A stretch of 64,000 nucleotides of DNA from Curtobacterium sp. GC_Cur_3 (GTDB lineage Bacteria; Actinomycetota; Actinomycetes; Actinomycetales; Microbacteriaceae): contig NZ_JALNUI010000013.1 in NCBI RefSeq assembly GCF_026544205.1, positions 39,395 to 103,394 of the forward strand. The letters are read 5' to 3'. Shown in pieces: positions 17,390 to 24,808 of the stretch. Position numbers and translations under genes: made by a program. The first letter of the stretch is position 1; each line of letters begins with the position of its first letter. The notes below the pieces were generated by a model. The model saw only the letters and a list, made by a program, of their open reading frames with translations. It was not told where the DNA came from and ran no database searches.

Positions 17390-18232
17390 TCAGCGCCGTG
17401 CGGCTCGGACGGCGCTGGCGCGACGTCGGAGGACCAGGAGCGCCAGGCCGGCGAGGACGACGCCAGCGCCGCCGATCACGAGCGGGGCGGTCTCCGTGCT
17501 GTTGGTCGCGACGAGTCCGGCGTTGCCGGCCGGCACGCCGTTCGGGTCACCGCCGAGGCCGCTGATCGTCTGCGTGGCGAGCATGAGGTTCTTGTCCTCC
17601 AGGCTGCCCCACGCGTACACGATCGTGTCGGAACCCGCGGTGACGGCGACGTCGGCCGGGCCGATGACCGGAGCGGTCGTCCCGGTCGCCGCGACCGTGG
17701 CGGACACGGTGCCGGCGGGCAGCACCAGCGCCTGCTCGTCCGGGTTCGACAGGTTCGACACGACGGCCTTCCCGCCGGCGAGGACGTCCACGGCGGGTGC
17801 CGCTGCGACGTGCCGCACGACGAGACGGCCCTGCCCGGCGGGGACCGCGGAGGTGTCGTTCGTGAACACGGTCGCCGTCGGGGTGCCGTCTGCCTTCAGG
17901 TGGGCCACCGCGGTGGAGTTGCTGCCGGCGGCGAACGACACGTCGGCCGGGCCGATGATCGGCTTCGAGTCGTCGGTGGCGTCGCTCGCCGTGATCGCGA
18001 GCGTGTGGGCTCCGGCGGCGACGGACATCGGTCCGGCCATGGTGCCGGGCGTGAAGTCGTCGATCGCCCGGGCGCCGTCGAGCCAGACGTCGACCGTGGT
18101 GTCGGGGACGGCGTGCAGGACGCTGAGCGTGGCGTCGCCAGGTGCAGCGGTCGCCGCGGTCGCGGGGACCGCGATCGCGAACGCCGCGAGCAGTGCGCCG
18201 GCGCCGATGCCGGTCACGAGGTTCTTGCGCAT
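17390..18232 (-). CDS. Secreted DUF4397 surface protein with C-terminal anchor
   Basis: 280 residues. There is a cleavable signal peptide (cut after about ATAATA), then two DUF4397 repeats (residues about 33-125 and 135-225), each with an LxVxHA(V/A)P opening and an IGPADV-x6-AGS strand (PIIGPADVSFAAGS, PVIGPADVAVTAGS). A Pro/Asn-rich spacer, a membrane helix at about 250-268 and a basic tail follow. This is the layout of a wall-anchored protein, but no LPxTG box precedes the helix (the sequence there is NSTETAPLV). It lies first in the operon with the sortase. Confidence 0.88.
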   Translation of the reverse strand: MRKNLVTGIGAGALLAAFAIAVPATAATAAPGDATLSVLHAVPDTTVDVWLDGARAIDDFTPGTMAGPMSVAAGAHTLAITASDATDDSKPIIGPADVSFAAGSNSTAVAHLKADGTPTATVFTNDTSAVPAGQGRLVVRHVAAAPAVDVLAGGKAVVSNLSNPDEQALVLPAGTVSATVAATGTTAPVIGPADVAVTAGSDTIVYAWGSLEDKNLMLATQTISGLGGDPNGVPAGNAGLVATNSTETAPLVIGGAGVVLAGLALLVLRRRASAVRAARR

Positions 18233-18344
18233 GGTGTGCCTCCAGGTCGGCCCTCAGGGCCGGGTCGGGTGGGCGTCGTCATCGACACCCACCACCACTA
18301 CCGCCCGGAGTGCCTGTCCGGATGCACCCACCCGGGAACTGCCG

Positions 18345-18384
18345 GACGGGAGGCTCCCCACGCTCCCGCAACGAGCCTCCCGTC
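18345..18384. terminator. GGAGGC-family hairpin in a divergent intergenic region
   Basis: GACGGGAGGCTC pairs with GAGCCTCCCGTC around a 16-base loop. It lies between the divergent DUF4397 and flbD genes, so it is not at any gene's 3' end here. It may insulate the two promoters, or mark an old gene end. Confidence 0.55.
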
Positions 18385-18393
18385 TGTGGGCAC

Positions 18394-18420
18394 TAACGGG
18401 GACACGGCGACGGCCGATAG
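18394..18420 (+). promoter_or_regulatory. Sigma-28-like flagellar promoter for flbD-motA-motB
   Basis: TAAC, 15 bases, then GCCGATAG. The FliA/sigma-28 consensus is TAAA-N15-GCCGATAA, so both boxes match except for the last base of each, with the expected spacing. A second GGCCGATAGA box precedes fliM. Confidence 0.65.
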
Positions 18421-18503
18421 AGCGCACTGACCACCCACGGACGGGTGGTCGGACGACCTGCCCCACGGACGGTGGCAGGTGAGACACCCCAGGGACGGAC
18501 CCC

Positions 18504-18806
18504 ATGATCGTCGTCACACGACTCAACGGCAGCGGCTTCGCTGTCAACCCCGACCTCGTGGAGCGCATCCAGGAGACGCCGGACACGACCCTCATCATGG
18601 TCGACGGCGCGAAGTACATCGTCCGCGAGTCCATGGCTGAGGTCATCGAGCGGATCGCCGCGTACCGCGCCCGCATCGTCACCATGGCCTACGGCACCGA
18701 GCCGCGCACCGTCACCGGGCCGCAGCCGACGCTCGCTCCCGTCGCCGCCCTGCACGCGGCGCCCGCCCTGCACGCAGCAGCCCGGACGCAGGACGGGGGT
18801 CGCTGA
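18504..18806 (+). CDS. flbD: Flagellar FlbD family protein
   Basis: 100 residues. The first 65 match the FlbD family (MIVVTRLNGSGFAVNPDLVERI, then TPDTTLIMVDGAKYIVRESMAEVI), a short beta-rich protein found in flagellar operons between the hook and motor genes. The C-terminal 35 residues are an Ala/Pro-rich extension absent from most relatives. The gene heads the motA-motB segment, one base ahead of motA, and follows a sigma-28-like promoter with a leader of about 77 bases. Confidence 0.88.
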   Translation: MIVVTRLNGSGFAVNPDLVERIQETPDTTLIMVDGAKYIVRESMAEVIERIAAYRARIVTMAYGTEPRTVTGPQPTLAPVAALHAAPALHAAARTQDGGR

Positions 18807-18807
18807 C

Positions 18808-19626
18808 ATGGACATCGCGACGATCGTCGGCATCCTCCTCGCCTTCGGCGCCCTCTTCGGCATGATCGAGATGGAGCACGTCGAGCTCGGCGGGCTGTTC
18901 CTCCCCGCGCCGATCATGCTCGTGTTCGGCGCCACCATCGGCGCCGGCATCGCGAGCACCACGCTGAAGGACGCCATCGCGAGCTTCAAGGCCGCGCCCA
19001 AGGCCTTCACCGGTAAGGTCACCCCGCCGGCGTCCGTCATCGAGGACGTCGTGGGTCTGGCCGAGGTCGCCCGCTCGAACGGCCTGCTGGCGCTCGAGCA
19101 GGAGGCCGACAAGCACGACGACCCGTTCATGAAGAAGGCGCTGCAGAACATCGCCGACGGCACCGACGGCGACGAGCTCCGGATCCTGCTCGAGGACGAG
19201 ATCGAGTCGAACGCCGCCCCGATGCGCAGCGCGAGTTCGTTCTTCATGGGCCTCGGCGGGTTCGCCCCGACCGTCGGCATCATCGGCACCGTCGTGTCGC
19301 TGACCCACGTGCTCGCCAACCTCGGCAAGCCGGACGAGCTCGGCCCCCTCATCGCGAGCGCCTTCGTGGCGACGCTCTGGGGCCTGCTCACCGCGAACTT
19401 CATGTGGCTGCCCATCGGCGGCAAGCTCCGCAAGCTCGCGCAGCTCGAGTCCGACCGGCAGACCCTCCTGATGGAGGGGCTGCTCGCGGTGCAGGCCGGC
19501 AGCCAGCCACGCCTGCTCGGGGAGCGCCTGAAGGCCATGGTCCCGCCCGCCGCCCGCAACGAGACCGGCGGCAAGGGCAAGGCGGCCAAGGGCGCGACGG
19601 CCGACGACCAGCAGCTGGCGGCCTGA
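18808..19626 (+). CDS. motA: Flagellar motor stator protein MotA
   Basis: A 272-residue, four-helix stator subunit that couples proton flow to rotor torque. Helices are at about residues 4-24, 30-50, 148-170 and 180-205. The conserved proline signature PTVGIIGTVVSL lies at the start of helix 3. The cytoplasmic loop between helices 2 and 3 carries the charged residues that contact FliG. The C-terminus has a Lys/Gly/Ala-rich tail of about 20 residues. It lies immediately ahead of motB. Confidence 0.95.
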   Translation: MDIATIVGILLAFGALFGMIEMEHVELGGLFLPAPIMLVFGATIGAGIASTTLKDAIASFKAAPKAFTGKVTPPASVIEDVVGLAEVARSNGLLALEQEADKHDDPFMKKALQNIADGTDGDELRILLEDEIESNAAPMRSASSFFMGLGGFAPTVGIIGTVVSLTHVLANLGKPDELGPLIASAFVATLWGLLTANFMWLPIGGKLRKLAQLESDRQTLLMEGLLAVQAGSQPRLLGERLKAMVPPAARNETGGKGKAAKGATADDQQLAA

Positions 19627-19628
19627 CG

Positions 19629-20678
19629 ATGAGCGCGAACCCCCGTGGCCGCGGGCGTGGTCGGAAGAAGGGCGGTCACGACGACGCCGAGCACCCCGAC
19701 GAGCGGTGGATGGCGTCCTACATGGACATGATCACCGTGCTGATGTGCATGTTCCTGGTGCTCTTCGCGATGTCGACGGTCGACCAGGAGAAGTACATCG
19801 CCCTGAAGAACTCCCTGGCGACGGGCTTCGGCGAGGTGAAGTCGCAGAAGGTCGACACCGCGAGCGGCACCGTCGTGACGAAGGACCAGGTCGAGGACGG
19901 CTCCGGCTACTCCACGGACAAGGCCCAGGCGGACCACTCGACGGCCGCGTCCGGCGCGAAGGACACGAACGTCGACCCGGCCTCGACCGTGGTACCCGTC
20001 ACCGCGACGAAGAAGGACCTCGCTGCGGCGGAGCAGGAGCTCGACGACCTCAAGGCCATCCAGAAGGCGATCACGGGCAACCTCGACAAGGCCGGTCAGA
20101 CCGCCAACGTCACGTTCACCGTCGACGCCCGCGGGCTCATCGTGCGCCTGGTCGGCAGCGAGACGTACTTCGGCACGAACAGCGCGGACCTCTCCGGGCA
20201 GGCGAAGACGATCATGGACGCCATCGCCCCGGTGCTGAAGACCGCCGGGCACGACGTCAGCATCGAGGGGCACGCCGACCAGCGGAACTCGACCGCCCCG
20301 TACGCCACGAACTGGGAGCTCAGCTCGGCCAGGGCGACCGGGGTGCTGCGGGACCTGGTCGAGCGCGGCGGGATGCCGGGCGACCACGTGCAGAGCGTCG
20401 GGTTCGGGTCGAGCCGCCCGCTGTCCAAGGGGGAGACCGACGCGGACCTCGCCCTGAACCGCCGGGTCGACATCGTGGTGCTGTCGAACCAGGACCAGGA
20501 CGTCAGCTCGCTGATGCCGGCGCTGGCCGCGGCGCAGGACCACGCCCGCGGGACCGGCGGCACCGGTGCCGCCGCCGCCCCGACGACGAAGACCACGACG
20601 ACGAAGACCACGACGACGACCAAGGACACCGCCGCGGCCGACACCCACGGCGACACCGGGAGCGATGCCGGCCACTGA
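19629..20678 (+). CDS. motB: Flagellar motor stator protein MotB
   Basis: 349 residues. A basic N-terminus (residues 1-16) is followed by WMASYMDMITVLMCMFLVLF, the single helix with the proton-carrying Asp33. A plug/linker of about 120 residues is followed by an OmpA-like peptidoglycan-binding domain (about 165-300; SIEGHADQ, then LSSARATGVLRDLV and NRRVDIVVL). The C-terminus has a Thr/Lys tract (TTKTTTTK-type repeats) coded by ACGACGAAG-type units, unusual for MotB. The ATG starts two bases after the motA stop. Confidence 0.95.
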   Translation: MSANPRGRGRGRKKGGHDDAEHPDERWMASYMDMITVLMCMFLVLFAMSTVDQEKYIALKNSLATGFGEVKSQKVDTASGTVVTKDQVEDGSGYSTDKAQADHSTAASGAKDTNVDPASTVVPVTATKKDLAAAEQELDDLKAIQKAITGNLDKAGQTANVTFTVDARGLIVRLVGSETYFGTNSADLSGQAKTIMDAIAPVLKTAGHDVSIEGHADQRNSTAPYATNWELSSARATGVLRDLVERGGMPGDHVQSVGFGSSRPLSKGETDADLALNRRVDIVVLSNQDQDVSSLMPALAAAQDHARGTGGTGAAAAPTTKTTTTKTTTTTKDTAAADTHGDTGSDAGH

Positions 20679-20709
20679 GCACCCGCCGCCCCACTACGGG
20701 GTACAGCAC

Positions 20710-20737
20710 TGACGGAGGACACTCAGGCGGCCGATAG
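20710..20737 (+). promoter_or_regulatory. Sigma-28-like promoter upstream of fliM
   Basis: GCCGATAG (20730-20737) matches the box upstream of flbD; TGAC lies 16 bases before it as a weak -35. The start GTG of fliM is eight bases after the box and no ribosome binding site intervenes, so the fliM mRNA may be leaderless. Confidence 0.5.
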
Positions 20738-20745
20738 ACGCCTCC

Positions 20746-21624
20746 GTGACCGAGACCCTGCCCGCGCCCGAGGTGTACGACTTCGCGCGCCCCTCGACGC
20801 TCGCCCGCGAGCACGCCCGGGTCCTCGAGCTCGCCTTCGAGACGTTCGCCCGACAGTGGGGCACGCAGCTGACCGCGAAGGTCCGCGTCGTGAGCCAGGT
20901 CACGTGCGAGCAGGTCCAGATGATGACGTACGACGAGTACGCCGCGTCCCTGCCCGCACTGACCGGCATGGCGCTGCTGCCGATCGTGGACACCGCGCCG
21001 AAGGGCGTGCTGCAGGTCCCGCTCGACGCCGCCCTGACCTGGGTGTCGCACGCGCTCGGTGCCTCGCGCCCGCTGCCCGCCCCCGACCGCACCTTCACGC
21101 CGATCGAGCAGGCCCTGGTCCGCAAGCTCGTCGAGGACGCCCTCGACGACCTCCGCTACTCGTTCGGCGGCCTGCTCGCGCAGGACGTCGGCGTGAGCGG
21201 CTTCCAGTACAACAGCCAGTTCGCCCAGGCCGCGCAGAAGGGCGACCTGATGATCGTCGCCTCGTTCGACATCCGCGTGGGGGAGCGCGTCGCCCCCGGC
21301 ACGCTGGCCCTGCCCGCCGAGGCCGTCCTGCCGCAGCTCGGCGAGGCCGCGGCGACGGTGTCGTCCGCCGACGCCCGCGCACTCCTCGACGTGCAGCTCG
21401 CCGGCGTCCCCGTCGGCGTCGCCCTGCACTTCGCGCCCGCCACCGTGCTGCCGTCGCAGGTGCTGCGGCTCGCCGTCGGCGACGTCCTGCCGCTGCCGCA
21501 CCCGCAGCACCGTCCCCTCACCATCGCGGTCGACGGCGAGCCCGTCGGCACCGCCGCCGTCGGCTCGAACGGCTCGCGCCTCGCCGGCATCGTCGTCACC
21601 ACCACATCGGAGCAGCCCGCATGA
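20746..21624 (+). CDS. fliM: Flagellar motor switch protein FliM
   Basis: 292 residues. The middle domain begins VYDFARPSTLAREHARVLELAFETFARQW, a clear FliM signature, and continues to about residue 190. The C-terminal SpoA/FliN-like domain occupies about 215-290. The extreme N-terminal CheY-binding helix seen in enterobacterial FliM is short or absent. FliM forms the C-ring with FliN and sets rotation direction. GTG 20746 is the only workable start. The stop overlaps the fliN ATG. Confidence 0.93.
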   Translation: MTETLPAPEVYDFARPSTLAREHARVLELAFETFARQWGTQLTAKVRVVSQVTCEQVQMMTYDEYAASLPALTGMALLPIVDTAPKGVLQVPLDAALTWVSHALGASRPLPAPDRTFTPIEQALVRKLVEDALDDLRYSFGGLLAQDVGVSGFQYNSQFAQAAQKGDLMIVASFDIRVGERVAPGTLALPAEAVLPQLGEAAATVSSADARALLDVQLAGVPVGVALHFAPATVLPSQVLRLAVGDVLPLPHPQHRPLTIAVDGEPVGTAAVGSNGSRLAGIVVTTTSEQPA

Positions 21625-22334
21625 CCGCCACCACCACCCTCCACACCGGCGCCGCCGAGGCACTCGTCGGTCAGCTCCCGACGACGGTCCCGCTGCACGC
21701 ATCGGTCCTGCCGGGAGGCGCGACCCCCGCCGGCATGCAGGCCGCGGTCGACGGCGTGGTCGCGTCGTACGTCGGCGAGCTCTCCGCGGACCTCGCGCTG
21801 GTCCTCACCGACCTCGACGGCATCACGGCCGCCGGCGGCACGGACCACGGCCTGGTCGACGTCACCGACGTGCTCCGCCCGTCGCTCGAGGCCGCGTCGT
21901 CGGTCCTCGGCGTCGGCGTCCTCGGCGAGGCCCGCCGTGAGTCGGCCGCCTCGCTCTTCGCCGACCCCGACACCGTCGTGTTCGAGCTCACCGCGGGCGG
22001 CGTGCCCGGCGGCTGGTTCGCCGTGCGCATCCGCGAGAACGGCGTCGTCGGTGCCACGACCCAGGCGCCCGCCCTCGGCATCCCCGCGGGGAACCTCGGC
22101 CGGATCAACAACGTCGAGATGACGCTGACCGTCGAGATCGGCCGGACCCGGATGTCCGTCCGCGACGTCCTCGGCATGGAGCCCGGCGCGGTCGTAGAGC
22201 TCGACCGCTCCGCCGGTGCGCCCGCCGACGTGCTGCTGAACGGCCGACTCATCGCGCACGGCGAGGTCGTCGTCGTCGACCAGGACTACGCCGTCCGCAT
22301 CACCAAGATCCTCGACGTCGCCGAGACGGTCTGA
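21621..22334 (+). CDS. fliN: Flagellar motor switch protein FliN with N-terminal extension
   Basis: 237 residues from ATG 21621 (ATGA overlap with fliM). The last 80 residues are a SpoA domain (NNVEMTLTVEIGRTRMSVRDVLGMEPGAVVELDRSAG, typical of FliN). The first 150 residues form a FliY/CheC-like extension seen in Gram-positive FliN proteins. It builds the C-ring with FliM and helps dock export cargo. Enterobacterial FliN is about 137 residues, so the extension is substantial. Confidence 0.92.
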   Translation: MTATTTLHTGAAEALVGQLPTTVPLHASVLPGGATPAGMQAAVDGVVASYVGELSADLALVLTDLDGITAAGGTDHGLVDVTDVLRPSLEAASSVLGVGVLGEARRESAASLFADPDTVVFELTAGGVPGGWFAVRIRENGVVGATTQAPALGIPAGNLGRINNVEMTLTVEIGRTRMSVRDVLGMEPGAVVELDRSAGAPADVLLNGRLIAHGEVVVVDQDYAVRITKILDVAETV

Positions 22335-22339
22335 CCCGC

Positions 22340-22936
22340 GTGGACACCCTCGTCATCACCCTCCGCGTCGCGCTCTCGCTCGGCGTCGTGCTCGCCCTGA
22401 TGTGGGTGCTGCACCGCCGCATGGCGAAGGGGCAGTTCGGCCGGGCGAAGGCCAGGGGTCGTCGCTCCGCCGCGATCGAGGTCGTCGGCCGCACCGGCAT
22501 CGGCGGCAAGGCCAGCGTGGTCGTCGTCGACGTGGAGGGCGAGCGCCTCGTCCTCGGCGTCACCGAGCACGGCGTGAGCCTGCTCACGAGCGGCGAGGCC
22601 CCCGCGCCCGAGCTCACCATCGTCACCGGACCGGTCCAGCTGCCCGTCCGTGCGGCCGCGGCTCCCACCCCGAGCACGACCGCGGCTCCGACCACGACCT
22701 CGGTCCCGACGCCGTCGGCGGAGGCGTTCCGTCAGGAACTCGCGCTGCAGGACCAGGCCGCCACGAGCCTCCCGTCCGCCCCGGCGGCGGAGCCGCTCCC
22801 GATGCGTCCGCGCAACCGCGACCGTCGCCCCCAGCGCACCGTCGTCCCCACGTCCGCGCAGCTGCAGGGCTCGCTCCTGTCCGCCGACACCTGGCGGCAG
22901 GCCGCCGCCGCGCTGCGCTCCCGGCGGGCCGGGTGA
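22340..22936 (+). CDS. fliO: Flagellar biosynthesis protein FliO
   Basis: 198 residues from GTG 22340: one N-terminal helix (residues 5-24), then a basic cytoplasmic segment and a small beta domain (AIEVVGRTGIGGKASVVVVDVEGERLVLGV) typical of FliO, then a Pro/Thr/Ala-rich tail. FliO is a chaperone for assembly of the FliP ring. It lies between fliN and fliP and overlaps fliP by four bases. FliO is poorly conserved, so context carries much of the call. Confidence 0.85.
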   Translation: MDTLVITLRVALSLGVVLALMWVLHRRMAKGQFGRAKARGRRSAAIEVVGRTGIGGKASVVVVDVEGERLVLGVTEHGVSLLTSGEAPAPELTIVTGPVQLPVRAAAAPTPSTTAAPTTTSVPTPSAEAFRQELALQDQAATSLPSAPAAEPLPMRPRNRDRRPQRTVVPTSAQLQGSLLSADTWRQAAAALRSRRAG

Positions 22937-23754
22937 CCGCCGCGCGCGGTGCCAGGCTCGTCCTGCTCGCGATCCTCGGCGTGGCGGTGGTGGCCGGGTT
23001 CCTGATGCTCACCGCGACCGGCGCCCACGCGGCCGGCGTCGTCCAGCCGACCACCCCCGCCACCCCCTCCGCCCCGACCGGCGGCGGCTTCTCGGTCAAC
23101 GTGAACGGCCCGGACGGGGCACCCTCGTCCGCCGTCGTCACGCTGATCGGCATCACGCTGCTCAGCGTCGCCCCGGCGCTGATGCTGATGATGACGTCGT
23201 TCACGAAGATCTTCGTCGTCCTCGCCATGACCAGGAACGCGCTCGGCCTGCAGTCGATCCCGCCGAACCAGGTCATCGCCGGCCTGGCCCTGTTCCTCTC
23301 GCTGTTCGTCATGGCCCCGGTGATCGGGCACATCAACGACGACGCGCTGCAGCCCTACCTCGCCGGACATCTCGACTTCCAGCAGGCCGTCGACATCGGC
23401 ACCAAGCCGCTGCGCACCTTCATGCTGCACCAGACGCGCGAGGAGGACGTGGCGCTCATCACCCGCGCCGCCGGCCTCCACAACCCGAAGACGCTCGCCG
23501 ACGTGCCGATGACCACCGTCATCCCCGCGTTCATCATCTCCGAGCTCCGCAGCGCGTTCATCATCGGGTTCGTCATCTTCATCCCGTTCCTCGTGATCGA
23601 CCTCGTCGTGTCCGCGGCCCTGATGTCGATGGGCATGATGATGCTCCCGCCGGTGATGATCTCGCTGCCGTTCAAGGTGCTGCTGTTCGTGCTCGTCGAC
23701 GGATGGGGGCTCATCATCAAGTCGCTCATCGAGAGCTACCAGGTGGTGCACTGA
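22933..23754 (+). CDS. fliP: Flagellar type III export protein FliP
   Basis: 273 residues from GTG 22933. It has a cleavable signal sequence (to about ATGAHA), then the conserved MMTSFTKIFVVLAMTRNALG, QSIPPNQVIAGLALFLS and ELRSAFIIGFVIFIPF segments and the C-terminal MISLPFKVLLFVLVDGWGL. FliP forms the pentameric core of the export gate with FliQ and FliR. The stop shares a base with the fliQ ATG (TGATG). Confidence 0.95.
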   Translation: MTAARGARLVLLAILGVAVVAGFLMLTATGAHAAGVVQPTTPATPSAPTGGGFSVNVNGPDGAPSSAVVTLIGITLLSVAPALMLMMTSFTKIFVVLAMTRNALGLQSIPPNQVIAGLALFLSLFVMAPVIGHINDDALQPYLAGHLDFQQAVDIGTKPLRTFMLHQTREEDVALITRAAGLHNPKTLADVPMTTVIPAFIISELRSAFIIGFVIFIPFLVIDLVVSAALMSMGMMMLPPVMISLPFKVLLFVLVDGWGLIIKSLIESYQVVH

Positions 23755-24029
23755 TGGACCAGCAGGCGGTCATCGACCTCGTCCTCCAGGCACTCGTCGT
23801 CGCCGGCAAGCTCGCGGCGCCCGTGCTGATCACGTCGCTCGTCGTGGGCTTCGCGATCTCGCTCTTCCAGTCCGTCACCCAGATCCAGGAGGTGACGCTG
23901 TCGTTCGTGCCGAAGGCCCTCGCGGTCGCCGTCGCGCTGGTCGTCTGTGGCAACTGGATGATCTCCGAGATGATCGGGTTCACGCACTTCGCATTCGACC
24001 AGATCCCGAAGCTGCTCGGGGCCGCCTGA
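23754..24029 (+). CDS. fliQ: Flagellar type III export protein FliQ
   Basis: A 91-residue two-helix protein. Helices lie at about residues 15-38 and 55-78, joined by the family motif SLFQSVTQIQEVTLSFVPK. It is a subunit of the FliPQR export gate. One-base overlaps with both fliP and fliR (TGATG) indicate translational coupling. Confidence 0.95.
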   Translation: MDQQAVIDLVLQALVVAGKLAAPVLITSLVVGFAISLFQSVTQIQEVTLSFVPKALAVAVALVVCGNWMISEMIGFTHFAFDQIPKLLGAA

Positions 24030-24805
24030 TGGAGCTCGCGATCGACTTCGACGGGCTCGAGGGCACGATGCTCGCCGGCGTCCGGCTCATCGCGTTCTTC
24101 ATGATCGCGCCGCCGTTCTCGTACAAGGCGTTCCCCGCGACGGCCAAGCTCATCCTGGCGCTCGGGCTCGCCGTCGGGGTCGCTCCGCGCGTCACCGCCG
24201 GGTACACCTCGCTCGACACCGGTGCCTTCCTCGTCGCGCTCGTCACGCAGCTCGGCGTCGGACTCGTCCTCGGGTTCCTCGTCTACCTGGTCTTCTCCGC
24301 CGTGCAGTCCGCCGGCGCGCTCATCGACCTGTTCGGCGGCTTCACGCTCGCGCAGGCGTACGACCCGCAGTCGCAGGTGAACGGCGCGCAGTTCACGCGC
24401 CTGTTCCAGATGGCGGCGCTCGCGCTGCTCTTCGCGAGCGGTGGGTACCAGCTCATCGTCGCCGGCATCGTCCGCTCGTTCGAGGCGGTGCCGCTGGTCG
24501 ACGGCACGGGGCACGTCGGCACGATGGCGTTCGGCGGCGTCGCCGGGCTCCTCGTCGCGGCGCTGTCGCAGATGTTCCTCGCGACGCTGCAGATCGCCGG
24601 CCCGCTCGTCGTCGTGCTGTTCCTCGCCGACGTCGGCCTCGGGCTGCTCACCCGCGTCGCCCCCGCGCTCAACGCCTTCCAGATGGGCTTCCCGATCAAG
24701 ATCGGCCTGACCGTCATCTTCGCCGGGGCGCTCTTCATGGCGCTCCCCTCCGTCGTGTCCAGCCTGACGGGTGACGCCGTGCAGGCGATCACCGGGAGGG
24801 GGTGA
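24029..24805 (+). CDS. fliR: Flagellar type III export protein FliR
   Basis: A 258-residue membrane protein with about six helices and typical features: an early RLIAFFMIAPPFSYKAFP segment, AQAYDPQSQVNGAQFTRLFQ, and a late APALNAFQMGFPIKIGLTV. It completes the FliPQR gate. flhB starts three bases after its stop. Confidence 0.95.
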   Translation: MELAIDFDGLEGTMLAGVRLIAFFMIAPPFSYKAFPATAKLILALGLAVGVAPRVTAGYTSLDTGAFLVALVTQLGVGLVLGFLVYLVFSAVQSAGALIDLFGGFTLAQAYDPQSQVNGAQFTRLFQMAALALLFASGGYQLIVAGIVRSFEAVPLVDGTGHVGTMAFGGVAGLLVAALSQMFLATLQIAGPLVVVLFLADVGLGLLTRVAPALNAFQMGFPIKIGLTVIFAGALFMALPSVVSSLTGDAVQAITGRG

Positions 24806-24808
24806 CCC

